Shown: in pieces, positions 1-7,975 of the stretch | Layout: every line of letters begins with the position of its first letter | Numbering within the stretch: position 1 is the first letter of the stretch | Assembly: GCF_014323725.1 (NCBI RefSeq) | Contig: NZ_JABVED010000011.1 | Location: 186,001 to 250,000 of the forward strand | Source: Actinokineospora xionganensis | GTDB lineage: Bacteria; Actinomycetota; Actinomycetes; Mycobacteriales; Pseudonocardiaceae | Direction of reading: 5' to 3' | Length of the DNA stretch: 64,000 nt | The notes under the pieces: model-generated | What the model was told of the DNA's origin: nothing | The model's input: the letters and a program-made list of their open reading frames with translations, nothing else | The model's database searches: none | Program-made: the position numbers and the translations under genes

Positions 1-108
1 TCGACGGTGACCCATGTCCATCTGCACGGCGGGCCCAAGATCGTGCATCATTACGACCTGCATTACGCGGTCGAATACGGTTGCGAATACCGGCTTCGCG
101 AACACTGA
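1..108 (+). CDS. C-terminal fragment of an unrecognised protein
   Basis: The window opens inside a reading frame on the plus strand. It gives 35 residues ending in YRLREH and stops at TGA (106-108). The fragment is rich in His and Tyr (HVHLHGG, HHYDLHY). Only the tail is visible and I do not recognise a family. It converges on the small minus-strand gene whose stop lies 3 bases further on. Confidence 0.4.
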   Translation, partial: STVTHVHLHGGPKIVHHYDLHYAVEYGCEYRLREH

Positions 109-111
109 GTC

Positions 112-315
112 CTAAGTGGACTGCCGGGTTTCCAGGATCATCACGCAGAGCTCGCACCGCGGCCCGTCACTGCCTTCAGGCTGCAGGTCGGGCGGCGCGG
201 CGTGCGTGCATGACGCCCGGTAGTGCTGGTGGCCCAACGGGGTGCCGGGCGCCATCGGGAACGCGTGCAGTTCGCCGTCGTAGCAGCTGCGCCACCAGAG
301 ATACCGCGCCGTCAT
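112..315 (-). CDS. Small cysteine-pair (zinc-finger-like) protein
   Basis: This 67-residue frame begins MTARYLWWRSCYDG, contains HAFPM and a Cys at SCTHAA, and ends with a CELC pair. A Cys...Cx2C layout after an aromatic N-terminus is common in short actinobacterial proteins that are probably zinc-binding and sit beside regulatory genes. The frame can be extended upstream to 411, but residues before the chosen ATG look unlike protein and overlap the region in front of the divergent gene at 444. No function can be assigned. The chosen start has only a weak ribosome-binding site, so the N-terminus is uncertain. Confidence 0.5.
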   Translation of the reverse strand: MTARYLWWRSCYDGELHAFPMAPGTPLGHQHYRASCTHAAPPDLQPEGSDGPRCELCVMILETRQST

Positions 316-443
316 CTTCGGCAATGTAAGCCTGCCGTCCGTCCACGGCATCCGGTGCCGTCCGAACGGGTGGCCGCGGGCCTGCCGAACTGTCGGACCC
401 ACCGGGCACACTACGCGCGGACCAGTGCACCGGGAGGAAATGA

Positions 444-1064
444 ATGGCGAGGGTGGCGTCGCTGTCGACCGAAGAGGTCGAGCGACTCAGGAATGACGTG
501 GCGGCGGGCAAACCCGCGGGCGTGTGGTTCACGGCGGCGGCCGTGGGAGTGACGGCTGGCCAGTCGGGCAAGGTCATCGGTTTCACCGAGCCCGCGGAAG
601 GCGATTTCATCCAGGTCCGCCCCACCGGCTCACGCGACGAACTCACCTTCTCGCCGGCGGAGTTGACCCTGGTCAAGCCCCCACCGAAGCCGAAGCAGGC
701 CCCGCCCCCACCGGTCGCGGCCAAACCGGTCGCCGCTGCTATGCCGGAGGTGGTGGTCGGCATCGAGCCCGCCCCCGTGGTCCGCAAGCCGCCGCCGCAC
801 AAGCCCGCGGAGGTGACTGTCACCCTGCACTCGACCCTCGAGGGCGAGTGGACCGTGGACGTGGTGGTGGGAAAGAAGCGGGTGGTCCGCTGGGAACCGG
901 TACCCGCAGGCGACGTCGCGCGGGCAGCCAAGTCACTGCCCTCGGGAGTGGGCGAGGCGATCGGGACGGCCTTGGAGTCGGCGAAGCGCAGGCAGTTGGC
1001 CCGGGTGGAGCAATTGAAGGCAGAGCTGGACGCGGCGCAACGGGCCTTGCGGGACTTGGGCTAG
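444..1064 (+). CDS. Conserved actinobacterial protein, DUF6319-like
   Basis: The product has 206 residues. The N-terminal part (about 1-75) is a compact domain with VWFTAAAVGVTAGQSGKV and GDFIQVRPTGS. A proline/alanine-rich linker follows at about 78-120, and the C-terminal domain ends in a basic helix (about 180-206) with coiled-coil character. A strong ribosome-binding site (GGAGG at 431-435) precedes the ATG, which fixes the start. From memory this matches a conserved Pseudonocardiaceae family labelled DUF6319; the function is unknown. It is transcribed away from the small zinc-finger-like gene and converges on the lipoprotein hydrolase. Confidence 0.75.
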   Translation: MARVASLSTEEVERLRNDVAAGKPAGVWFTAAAVGVTAGQSGKVIGFTEPAEGDFIQVRPTGSRDELTFSPAELTLVKPPPKPKQAPPPPVAAKPVAAAMPEVVVGIEPAPVVRKPPPHKPAEVTVTLHSTLEGEWTVDVVVGKKRVVRWEPVPAGDVARAAKSLPSGVGEAIGTALESAKRRQLARVEQLKAELDAAQRALRDLG

Positions 1065-1183
1065 AAGGAAGCTTCAAGCGGATCGCAATCGCCCACTGGC
1101 AACAAGCAGGCCAATCAGCGGCAACCCGACGGGCAGCTTCCGGATGGCCCGTCAGAGAGGAACCCACACGCGGCTGATGGCGA

Positions 1184-2713
1184 TCAGGGCGGGCAGACAG
1201 TCCCATCACGAGGAATCTTGCCGTCGCTGAAGAACGTGTAAACCGTGTCGGTCGCGCACGGTGAGACACCCAGCGCGCCATGACCAGTTCCCTGCCAGGA
1301 CACCAGCACCGCCGACGCCAGCTGTTGGGCCGCGTGTTGGGTGCCCGCGTGCGGGGTGACCGCGTCCGTGGCCGTCGACAGGACGACGATCGGGGGTGCG
1401 GACATCGCGTGCGGCTGGGTGACCGGGTGGCTCGCCACCGGCCACGGGCTGCACAGCGCCAGCCACTGCGCGGTCAGGCCGCCGAAGACCGGGTATCGGG
1501 TGTTCCAGTCCTTCGCCGTCGCCTCCAACTGCGCTGTCGAGAGGCGGCCTCGGGTGTCGTTGCACCTGGTCACGAGGGTTCCGTCGAACATCGCGGGAAG
1601 TTCGTCGGTTTCCTGGACCACGGGGGCGGCGAAGGCGGCCAGAGCGTCCGGGACGCCGCTTCGGGCGTCGGCGATGGCTTTCGACAGGGCGGGCCACGCC
1701 TGCCGGTCGGGGAGTGCGGCGAGGACTCCGCGCAGGACGATCCCGGGGGTGAGGTCGAAGTCGTCGGTGGCCAGTGGCTCCGCGGCGAGCACCTCGCTCA
1801 GCGCTTGGCGGGCGTCCGCGCCGAGTTCGCAGCCGCGGCGGGCGCAGTCCTCGGCGAACGCGCTGAACAGGGCGTCGGCGCCTTCGGCGACGCCCGCGAG
1901 GGTGACCGCGGCATCCTCGTTGGGGTCGGGGACGCCGTCGAGGACCATCCGGCCGACCCGGTTGGGGTATCGCTCAGCGAACACGGACAGCACCCGGGAA
2001 CCCTCGCCGTGGCCGATGGCGTGCAACCGCTCCATGCCGAGTGCCACCCGGGCCGACTCGAGGTCGGCCGCCGTCCGCCAGGTGTCGATCGCGGGCAGCC
2101 GCGACTCCAGCGCCAGCGTGCACTGCTGCCCGGCGGTGCGCGCCAAGTCGACCCAGGCGTTGACGTCGCCCGCCCGCGGGTCCAGCGCGACCAACTCGGC
2201 GCGGACCTCCTCCGGGACGCACCGCACGGCGTCGGAGTTGCCGGTGCCGCGGCGGTCGAGGCCGACGAGGGAGAACTTGGTGAGGAAGTCGGGGGACAGG
2301 GTCATGGCCAGCTTCACGGCGTAAAGGGTGCTGGGCAGCCCATCCACGTCATTCACCACGACGAGCGGCACGGGCCCGGAGCCCACGCGCAGCACCTGCA
2401 TCCGCATGGTGCCCCGGCCAGGCGCGTAAGGGGAGTCCAGGACGCCGTTGACGCGGCCGCAGTCGATCTTCAGTGCGGGGGGCGGAGCCAGTTTGGCGAG
2501 CCGGTCGGTGATCTCCGGGCCACACTGCGCCCACCGCACGGCCTGGTTCTTGGGCTCGCCCAGCGGCGGCAGCGGCTGCGGGCCTGCTTCGGTGGTCGCG
2601 GGCGGACCGGGGTCGCCGTCGTTGACCACGATCGCCGGCCGCTCGGAAGGCCCCGCGGTACACGCGACAAGCAACGCGACCGGCAGCAGCCAGGACACCC
2701 GTCCGACCCTCAC
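1184..2713 (-). CDS. Lipoprotein alpha/beta hydrolase of the tripeptidyl-peptidase type, nucleophile lost
   Basis: The 509-residue protein starts with a signal sequence and a canonical lipobox (L15-V-A-C18), so it should be anchored outside the membrane. The fold matches actinobacterial secreted tripeptidyl aminopeptidases (S33): an oxyanion-side GLDRRGTGNSD segment, the nucleophile elbow near residue 236, an acid in STATDAVTP (D450) and a histidine in GTGHG (H478). At the elbow the motif reads G-H-G-E-G (234-238) where the family has G-x-S-x-G, so the catalytic serine is glycine (codon GGC). The reading frame is intact and long, which argues for selection on a non-peptidase role such as binding. 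A conventional hydrolase is unlikely unless another serine substitutes. Confidence 0.85.
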   Translation of the reverse strand: MRVGRVSWLLPVALLVACTAGPSERPAIVVNDGDPGPPATTEAGPQPLPPLGEPKNQAVRWAQCGPEITDRLAKLAPPPALKIDCGRVNGVLDSPYAPGRGTMRMQVLRVGSGPVPLVVVNDVDGLPSTLYAVKLAMTLSPDFLTKFSLVGLDRRGTGNSDAVRCVPEEVRAELVALDPRAGDVNAWVDLARTAGQQCTLALESRLPAIDTWRTAADLESARVALGMERLHAIGHGEGSRVLSVFAERYPNRVGRMVLDGVPDPNEDAAVTLAGVAEGADALFSAFAEDCARRGCELGADARQALSEVLAAEPLATDDFDLTPGIVLRGVLAALPDRQAWPALSKAIADARSGVPDALAAFAAPVVQETDELPAMFDGTLVTRCNDTRGRLSTAQLEATAKDWNTRYPVFGGLTAQWLALCSPWPVASHPVTQPHAMSAPPIVVLSTATDAVTPHAGTQHAAQQLASAVLVSWQGTGHGALGVSPCATDTVYTFFSDGKIPRDGTVCPP

Positions 2714-2819
2714 GCCCGCGCGTCCCTCCTATGCCCGATCACCGGCCCACAGCGTGCCGGCTTGTGGGTGAGACCACGGTAAATCCCTCGTGCTCCGACT
2801 TAGGATGAATTCGCCGGGA

Positions 2820-2848
2820 TTGTCCACAGTGTCTGCCAGTTGTCCACA
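2820..2848 (+). promoter_or_regulatory. Pair of DnaA-box sequences
   Basis: Two perfect copies of TTGTCCACA lie in direct orientation at 2820-2828 and 2840-2848, exactly 20 bp apart (about two helical turns). This nonamer is the DnaA box of high-GC actinomycetes. They sit in the intergenic region between the divergent lipoprotein hydrolase and EamA transporter genes. They may titrate DnaA or let it regulate either gene. Chance occurrence of two perfect, phased copies is unlikely but not excluded. Confidence 0.5.
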
Positions 2849-2981
2849 GCAAGATCAACAAAGCCACTGCCGTGCGCGGGGTGTGGTCCAGCGCTGCGGG
2901 GTTTGCTTGGTGGGCCGTCCGAGGGCTTGAGTGCCTGCTGCGGCGGGGCATCGGGGTGGCGGGAAAGGGAGGCTTGGGCTC

Positions 2982-3896
2982 GTGGTTGTCGCGCACGTCG
3001 ACGGGGTGGGGCGATCGCCCTCCTCGTGGTTTGGGGCCATCGTCTCCGGGACGCCTCGGTTGGTGGGGGCCATTCCGCCGACGGCGCAGGTGTTGGTGGG
3101 GATCGTCAGCGTGCAGGTTGGCGCCGCGCTGGCGAAGCAGTTGTTCGCGGTGACGGGGTCCTCCGGAGTGGTGACCCTGCGGCTGGTGTTCGCCGCCGCC
3201 GTCCTGCTGCTCATCTGGCGGCCCTCGCCGCGGGTCGCGCGGGCTGATTTGCCGGTCGTCGTGGGCTACGGGTTCGTGCTGGCCACGATGAACGTCCTGT
3301 TCTATCTCTCCCTCGCCCGCATCCCGCTCGGCATCGCGGTGACCGTGGAGTTCCTCGGCCCCCTCAGCGTCGCCCTTCTGGGCTCGCGGCGCTGGCTTGA
3401 CGCGCTGTGGGCGGTGCTCGCCGGGGCCGGGGTCGTGCTGCTCGCCCAGACCCTGGGTGGGGCGGACGTCCTCGGGCTGCTGTTCGCGCTAGGCGCCGGG
3501 GTCTGTTGGGCGGGGTACATCCTGCTCAGCGCCAAACTCGGCCGCCAGTCCAGCGACGGCAAAGGCCTCGCCCTGGCCATGGCGTGCGCCGGACTGATCG
3601 CCGCCCCCATCGGCATCGTCGAGGCCGGGACCGCCCTGCTCTCCCCGATGGTCTTGCTCGTCGGCCTTGGGGTGGCGCTGATGTCGTCGGTGATCCCGTA
3701 CTCGCTCGAACTCGAAGCGCTGCGCAGCATCCCGCCGCGGGTGTTCGGTGTCCTGATGAGCCTGGAACCCGCCGTCGCCGCTATCGCGGGGCTGGTGGTG
3801 CTTCGGGAGGCCCTCAGCCCCGCCCAGTGGGTCGCGATCTGCTGCGTCGTCGCGGCCTCGGCGGGCGCCACCCGCACCGCGCGCCCAGACGTCTAG
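2982..3896 (+). CDS. EamA/RhtA-type drug-metabolite transporter
   Basis: This is a ten-helix DMT-superfamily permease of about 304 residues. It has two EamA repeats, the second starting near the LLFALGAGVCWAGYILLSAKL segment, and resembles the RhtA threonine/homoserine exporter group (IPLGIAVTVEFLGPL is typical). It should sit in the cytoplasmic membrane and export amino acids or metabolites. The frame is open from GTG 2931, but the GTG at 2982 has a good ribosome-binding site (AAGGGAGG at 2965-2972) and removes an implausible N-terminus. A later start near 3058 is possible. Its stop overlaps the stop of the convergent ligC by 4 bases. Substrate is not predictable. Confidence 0.85.
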   Translation: MVVAHVDGVGRSPSSWFGAIVSGTPRLVGAIPPTAQVLVGIVSVQVGAALAKQLFAVTGSSGVVTLRLVFAAAVLLLIWRPSPRVARADLPVVVGYGFVLATMNVLFYLSLARIPLGIAVTVEFLGPLSVALLGSRRWLDALWAVLAGAGVVLLAQTLGGADVLGLLFALGAGVCWAGYILLSAKLGRQSSDGKGLALAMACAGLIAAPIGIVEAGTALLSPMVLLVGLGVALMSSVIPYSLELEALRSIPPRVFGVLMSLEPAVAAIAGLVVLREALSPAQWVAICCVVAASAGATRTARPDV

Positions 3897-4987
3897 CGCG
3901 CCCGCACCTCACCGCGCAGCACCGACGCCAAGTCGTACCGCGCGGGCTCCTCCAACTGCTCGTACGTGCACGAAGCGGGCTCGCGGTCCGGGCGCCACCG
4001 CTGGAACTGCGCGGTGTGCCGGAAACGGCTCGGGTAGCCGCCCTCGGTGTGCTCATAGGCGACCTCGACCACCCGCTCCAGCCGCAGCGGCACCCACGGC
4101 TGCTCCGTGGTGCGCCAGCGGCTCACCGCCCCCGGCATCCGGGTCGTCTGCGCCTCATGCCAACTCGCCCAGGGGTGTCCCTCGGCGCCGCCGGGGATCA
4201 GCTCGGCCAGCTCCACCGCCAGTTCCCGCCTGCGGGCCGCCGAGAACGACCCGACGACACCGACATGGTTGAGGCCGCCCGTGTTGTCGTAGAGCCCCAA
4301 CATCAACGATCCGACGGCCTCGCCCGGCTCGGTGTCCTTGTACCAGCGCAAGCCAGCCACCACGCAGTCCGCTGTGCGCGAGTGCTTGAACTTGAGCATC
4401 GTGCGCTTGTTCGGCGTGTACGGCCCGTCCGCGGGCTTGCCCATCACCCCGTCGAGGCCCGCGCCCTCGAAGATCTCGAACCACTGGCGGGCCAGGTCGG
4501 AGCTGGTCGTGGCCGGCGTCAGGTGCACGGAATCGGTGACCTGCAGCAGGTCTTCGAGCCTGCGCCTGCGCTCGACGCCGGGGGTCTCCAGCAGGAGTTC
4601 GTCGCCCAGGGCGAGGACGTCGAAGGCGATGAAGCGCGCGGGCGTGGTCTCCGACAGCATCTTCACCCGGCTCGCCGCCGGGTGGATGCGCTCGGCGAGC
4701 TTGTCGAAGTCGAGCCTGCCGTCGATGTCGACGACCAGCTCACCGTCGATCACGACCCGCTCCGGCAGCGCCTCCCGCAGGGCCGCTTCGGCGTCGGGGA
4801 AGTAGCGGTTGAGCGGCTTGCCCGAACGCGACTGCAGGACCACCTCGTCGCCGTCCCGGAACACCAGGCAGCGGAAGCCGTCCCACTTCGGCTCGAACAC
4901 GAGGTTCGTGTCGTCCGGGATGGACTTGACAGCCTTGGCCAGCATCGGTTGCACCGGCGGAGTCAGAGGAAGCGCCACGCCGCCCAT
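3893..4987 (-). CDS. ligC: ATP-dependent DNA ligase, LigC type
   Basis: The 364-residue enzyme has the nucleotidyltransferase motif I as EPKWDGFR with the adenylated lysine, followed by motif III (ARFIAFDVLA), motif IV (LDGVMGKPADGPY) and motif V (MLKFKHSRTADCVVAGLRW). An OB-fold domain fills the C-terminus. Length and motif spelling fit the short LigC ligases of mycobacteria and relatives, which act in nick sealing and back-up excision repair and lack the nuclease and polymerase domains of LigD. No Ku or polymerase gene is adjacent. The gene ends inside the last codons of the convergent transporter and is divergent from the DUF1801 gene. Confidence 0.9.
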   Translation of the reverse strand: MGGVALPLTPPVQPMLAKAVKSIPDDTNLVFEPKWDGFRCLVFRDGDEVVLQSRSGKPLNRYFPDAEAALREALPERVVIDGELVVDIDGRLDFDKLAERIHPAASRVKMLSETTPARFIAFDVLALGDELLLETPGVERRRRLEDLLQVTDSVHLTPATTSSDLARQWFEIFEGAGLDGVMGKPADGPYTPNKRTMLKFKHSRTADCVVAGLRWYKDTEPGEAVGSLMLGLYDNTGGLNHVGVVGSFSAARRRELAVELAELIPGGAEGHPWASWHEAQTTRMPGAVSRWRTTEQPWVPLRLERVVEVAYEHTEGGYPSRFRHTAQFQRWRPDREPASCTYEQLEEPARYDLASVLRGEVRAR

Positions 4988-5038
4988 ACTGCCCGCTCAG
5001 CGGACTTCCGGCAGCCGAACGCGATTATCGTGAAAGCC

Positions 5039-5422
5039 ATGACTGATCCACGCGTCGACGCCCGCATCGAGAGCCTGCTGCCTTGGCAGCAGGTGATCTA
5101 CCGGCAGGTGAGGGAGCTGGTGCACGCCGCCGACCCCGAGGTCGAGGAGACCATCAAGTTCACCGACCGGCCGTACTTCGTGCTTCAGGGCAACATCTGC
5201 GCGCTGCTGCCCGCGAAGGACCACGTCAACATTTTCCTCTACGACGGCGCGATCGTCCCCGACCCGGACGGGATCATCACCGGCGGCCACGACAACAAGA
5301 CGGCGCGCACCGTCGCCGTCCGTCCGGGCGAGGAGATCAACGCGCCCGCTCTGCTGGCGATGTTCAAGCAGATCATCGCGAACAACCGGGCCGGTGGCTG
5401 GCGCAAGCTCAAGAAGGGCTGA
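5039..5422 (+). CDS. DUF1801 domain protein
   Basis: This cytoplasmic protein of 127 residues has the DUF1801 (YdhG-like) pattern: an N-terminal helix RIESLLPWQQVIYRQVRELV, a beta segment EETIKFTDRPYFV and a C-terminal strand-helix pair NKTARTVAVRPGEEI and LLAMFKQIIANN. The family is widespread and its biochemical role is unsettled. Start choice is the ATG preceding TDPRVD; an in-frame GTG lies 9 bases upstream. It is divergent from ligC and its stop falls two bases from the stop of the convergent amaP, leaving no room for a separate terminator. Confidence 0.75.
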   Translation: MTDPRVDARIESLLPWQQVIYRQVRELVHAADPEVEETIKFTDRPYFVLQGNICALLPAKDHVNIFLYDGAIVPDPDGIITGGHDNKTARTVAVRPGEEINAPALLAMFKQIIANNRAGGWRKLKKG

Positions 5423-5424
5423 GT

Positions 5425-6021
5425 TCAGCGCACCCGTTGGCGTTCTGCTGTGTTCAGTTCCAGGCGTACCGCTGTGGGCAGGTGGTCGACGCCGAGGGAT
5501 TCCCGGGCCTGGCGCAGGACGGTGTCGTCCACTTCCCGCCACACCTGTTTGACGTCGGTGCCGTCCTCCAGCCACAGGCTCAGCCGCAGGGCGGGCTCGT
5601 CTTCGTCGCCGACCATGGTGGCGCGGGCCTTGCTCACGCCGGGCACCTGCTCCGCGTCGGTCGCGATGGCTTCGGTGATGGCGGTGGCCGTGACCAGGAC
5701 GCCGTGGCCCCTGGTCGGGTTGAGGGCCAGGTCCGGGTGGTGTTCCGGGCGCAGGGTGGCGAAGACGATCCGCAGCCCGAGGACCAGCAGCAGCAGGCCG
5801 AGCACGATCGCGCCGACGCGGGCCGCCAGTTGCCAGTCGACCAGGGTTCGCAGGACTTCTGGGTCGAGGACTGGTCGGGTTGCCCTGTCCTGTCCGAAGA
5901 CGCCGTAGCCCAGCAGGGCCGCGCCCACTCCGAGCAGCAGCAGGAGCAGGCCGGTGGTCATGGTCAACGCGCGTTCGCCGCCGTAGGAGCGGGCGGCGGC
6001 GCGGGTGGCGGGGGAGGTCAT
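5425..6021 (-). CDS. amaP: Alkaline-shock membrane anchor protein, AmaP-like
   Basis: The 198-residue product has two predicted membrane helices (TMTTGLLLLLLGVGAALLGY and RVGAIVLGLLLLVLGLRIVF, about residues 20-45 and 66-90) followed by a soluble domain of about 100 residues. This is the AmaP layout: in Gram-positive bacteria AmaP tethers the Asp23 envelope-stress protein to the membrane. It is the last gene of a six-gene minus-strand operon, and its ATG overlaps the TGA of the gene before it. The overlap decides the start, although the frame stays open upstream. Confidence is high for the membrane topology and good for the family. Confidence 0.75.
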   Translation of the reverse strand: MTSPATRAAARSYGGERALTMTTGLLLLLLGVGAALLGYGVFGQDRATRPVLDPEVLRTLVDWQLAARVGAIVLGLLLLVLGLRIVFATLRPEHHPDLALNPTRGHGVLVTATAITEAIATDAEQVPGVSKARATMVGDEDEPALRLSLWLEDGTDVKQVWREVDDTVLRQARESLGVDHLPTAVRLELNTAERQRVR

Positions 6022-6554
6022 GAGCGGTCCCTCCGAGAATCGACGACCACGGATACCTGCGGCTGACGCTGCAGCGGCAAGTCGGCCAGGGTGGACCGGA
6101 CGGCATCGGACAGGCGAGGACGCAGTTGGGCCTCCGACTCCAGGGCGCTGGTGGCGCGCACCCGGACCCGCTTCGCCGTGGCGCTCACCGAGGCGCCGGT
6201 CACGTTGTCCTCGCCGCGGACACGGGTGCCCACGATCCTGGCCAGCGAACGCGGCGACGTTTCCACCGTGACCCCCGGTGACGGCTCCCGCAGGCCGACG
6301 TTCGTCCGGCGGGCCAGGGAGGCGAACAGCGCCAGCAGCAGGCCCACCACGGCGACGGCCACCGCCGTGATCAGCACCGGGGTGCTCTGCCAGCTCAGGT
6401 CGGCCAGCGTCTCGCGCCACTGCCGCCAGGGGACGAGCAGCGACGGGCTCTCCGGCCGCCACCACGCCCACGCGACTTCGACGGCCAGCAAAGCCCCCGC
6501 CGCGGCCAACGCCAGGCCGAGCAGCAGGCTCAGGACTCTCACCAGGACACGCAC
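6018..6554 (-). CDS. DUF6286-like membrane protein of the Asp23 operon
   Basis: The 178-residue protein has two N-terminal membrane helices (VLSLLLGLALAAAGALLAV and PVLITAVAVAVVGLLLALFA) and a C-terminal soluble domain of about 95 residues containing VSATAKRVRVRATSAL and QVSVVVDSRR. That domain resembles the Asp23-like alkaline-shock fold seen in the neighbours. From memory, this arrangement is the DUF6286 family found in actinobacterial Asp23 clusters. It follows the Asp23 gene by 4 bases and overlaps amaP by 4 bases, so the three should be translated together. Function beyond envelope-stress association is not known. Confidence 0.7.
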   Translation of the reverse strand: MRVLVRVLSLLLGLALAAAGALLAVEVAWAWWRPESPSLLVPWRQWRETLADLSWQSTPVLITAVAVAVVGLLLALFASLARRTNVGLREPSPGVTVETSPRSLARIVGTRVRGEDNVTGASVSATAKRVRVRATSALESEAQLRPRLSDAVRSTLADLPLQRQPQVSVVVDSRRDRS

Positions 6555-6558
6555 GGGC

Positions 6559-6921
6559 TCACTCCACTCGGGGACGGATCTTGGGTCGCAGCGCGGAGAC
6601 GATCACGTCGACACCGCGCACGTGGTAGCCGGTCAGTCGCTCGACCTCGGCGATGACGCGCTCGCGCACGTCCTCGACGACGGTCCGCACGGGAGCCGGG
6701 TAGTGCAGTGCCACGTCGACCTTGAGCCGGACCTGGTCGCCGTCGCCGGTGACGTCGACCTTCGCGCCGTGGGTGCCGACCTCGACGCCCACCAGCTTGC
6801 GGGCCATGGCCGTGGTGCCGGGTGACTCGTCGGCGGCGTGTTCGGCGATCTTGCGGACCACCGACCGGTCGACGCGCAGGGTGCCGCGGTCGTCTAGCGG
6901 CCGCTCGCTGACCTGGGTCAC
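6559..6921 (-). CDS. Asp23/Gls24 family envelope-stress protein
   Basis: The 120-residue product carries the Asp23 signature: GTLRVDRSVVRKIAEHAADES, the VEVGTHGAKVDVTG strand pair, VDVALHYPAPVRTVVEDVR and the C-terminal RLTGYHVRGVDVIVSAL. It is a soluble protein that probably polymerises under the membrane through AmaP. It begins at a GTG (6919-6921) that overlaps the TGA of the preceding small membrane gene, which settles the start. A longer upstream reading exists but runs through the coding region of that gene. It is one of at least two clear Asp23 paralogues in the operon. Confidence 0.8.
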   Translation of the reverse strand: MTQVSERPLDDRGTLRVDRSVVRKIAEHAADESPGTTAMARKLVGVEVGTHGAKVDVTGDGDQVRLKVDVALHYPAPVRTVVEDVRERVIAEVERLTGYHVRGVDVIVSALRPKIRPRVE

Positions 6922-7100
6922 CGGTCCTTGCCCTTGGCGCCGCTGAGCACCTGGGACAGGTCGAGCTCGCCGTCGAGCACCCGCCCGACGACCAGGCCGA
7001 CGAAGCCGAGCACCAGGGTGATCATGAACGCGCCGAACCCCTGGGTGGCGGCCAGTCCGAGCAGCAGGCCCGAGACCAGGCCGAGCTGGGTCGTGTTCAT
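6918..7100 (-). CDS. Small membrane protein of the Asp23 operon (DUF2273-like)
   Basis: This 60-residue protein consists almost entirely of two hydrophobic segments (LGLVSGLLLGLAATQGFGAF and MITLVLGFVGLVVGRVL) followed by a short charged tail ending AKGKDR. Small two-helix proteins of this kind (DUF2273) accompany Asp23 and AmaP in Gram-positive operons. Both ends overlap neighbours by 4 bases (ATGA at the start, GTGA at the end), so the gene is embedded in a translationally coupled chain. Membrane location is supported by composition; function is inferred only from context. Confidence 0.7.
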   Translation of the reverse strand: MNTTQLGLVSGLLLGLAATQGFGAFMITLVLGFVGLVVGRVLDGELDLSQVLSGAKGKDR

Positions 7101-7393
7101 ACCGGTTCTTCCTTGCTCTCGAGGTCGTTGACGTGCACATCGATCGGGAGGTCGCCCGCGACGCGCCGGACCCGCTCGCGCAGGGCCGCGGCGACCGCGG
7201 GGATCGGCTGATCGAGCCGCAGGACCACCGAGACGGTGATCCGGTCGGCCGCGGTCACACCGACCACGCGCCGTCCAGGCAGGTAGGTCGCGATGGTCTG
7301 GAAAGGCCCGCCGTCGAGCCGGACCACGGCCGGATCGGCGAGGACAGCCTCGCCGATCCGGTCGACCAACTCTCCGGTGTGGATCGCGGTCAT
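7097..7393 (-). CDS. Asp23-like short protein
   Basis: The 98-residue product begins MTAIHTGELVDRIGEAVLAD, has a central strand set (VRLDGGPFQTIATYLPGRRV, ITVSVVLRLDQPIPAVAAAL) and ends DVHVNDLESKEEPV. The C-terminal half matches the shape of Asp23/Gls24 proteins (basic amphipathic strand, RERVRRVAGDLPIDVHV), although the N-terminal half differs. It lies between two members of the same operon with 4-base overlaps at both ends. I treat it as a divergent Asp23 paralogue; the family assignment is an inference from context and shape. Confidence 0.65.
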   Translation of the reverse strand: MTAIHTGELVDRIGEAVLADPAVVRLDGGPFQTIATYLPGRRVVGVTAADRITVSVVLRLDQPIPAVAAALRERVRRVAGDLPIDVHVNDLESKEEPV

Positions 7394-7869
7394 TCGACCC
7401 GGGACTTCTCGGGGGCCTCGTCGCCCCCGTTGTCGTCGGGCAGGTGGACATCCTCGACGGAGATGTTGACCTCGATGACCTCCAGGCCCGTCATCCGCTC
7501 GACCGCGGTGATCACGTTGCGGCGGACCGCACGCGCGAGGTCGGCGATGCTCGCGCCGTACTCGACGATCATGTCGAGGTCGATCGCGGCCTGCTTCTCG
7601 CCCACCTCCACCGACACGCCCGCGGTGGACGACGTGCCCGCGCCGGGGATGCGTTCCTTGATCGCGCCGAACGCGCGGGACATTCCGCCGCCCATCGCGT
7701 GCACGCCGGAGACCTCTCGGGCGGCCATGCCCGCGATCTTCTGCACGACGTTGGACGCGATGGTGGTCTTGCCCTGGCCGTTCTCATCGGCCAGACGGGC
7801 GGGCGCCGGGGACTGGCGGGCGGCCGGGACCGCGTCGCGCAGGTCGTTCTGACTGTTGGTCGTCACCAT
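7390..7869 (-). CDS. Asp23/Gls24 family envelope-stress protein, first gene of the operon
   Basis: The 159-residue protein has a low-complexity N-terminal extension of about 45 residues and then a full Asp23 domain (KTTIASNVVQKIAGMAAREV, GVSVEVGEKQAAIDLDMIV, NVITAVERMTGLEVIEVNI). The start at 7869 is chosen because AAGGAG lies 10 bases upstream of its ATG; the frame continues to an ATG at 7899 without a good ribosome-binding site. It is the first gene of the run ending with amaP. Asp23 proteins coat the inner membrane face under alkaline or cell-wall stress. Confidence 0.8.
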   Translation of the reverse strand: MVTTNSQNDLRDAVPAARQSPAPARLADENGQGKTTIASNVVQKIAGMAAREVSGVHAMGGGMSRAFGAIKERIPGAGTSSTAGVSVEVGEKQAAIDLDMIVEYGASIADLARAVRRNVITAVERMTGLEVIEVNISVEDVHLPDDNGGDEAPEKSRVE

Positions 7870-7975
7870 GCTGGGCAGGCTCCTTCGGCTGGATTGCAAC
7901 GGATCGACGTCGCATCCATTCTCAAAGGGGCCGGGGGACTTGCCCGGGTGAAGCGGCAGGTTGACCGGAAAGAGT

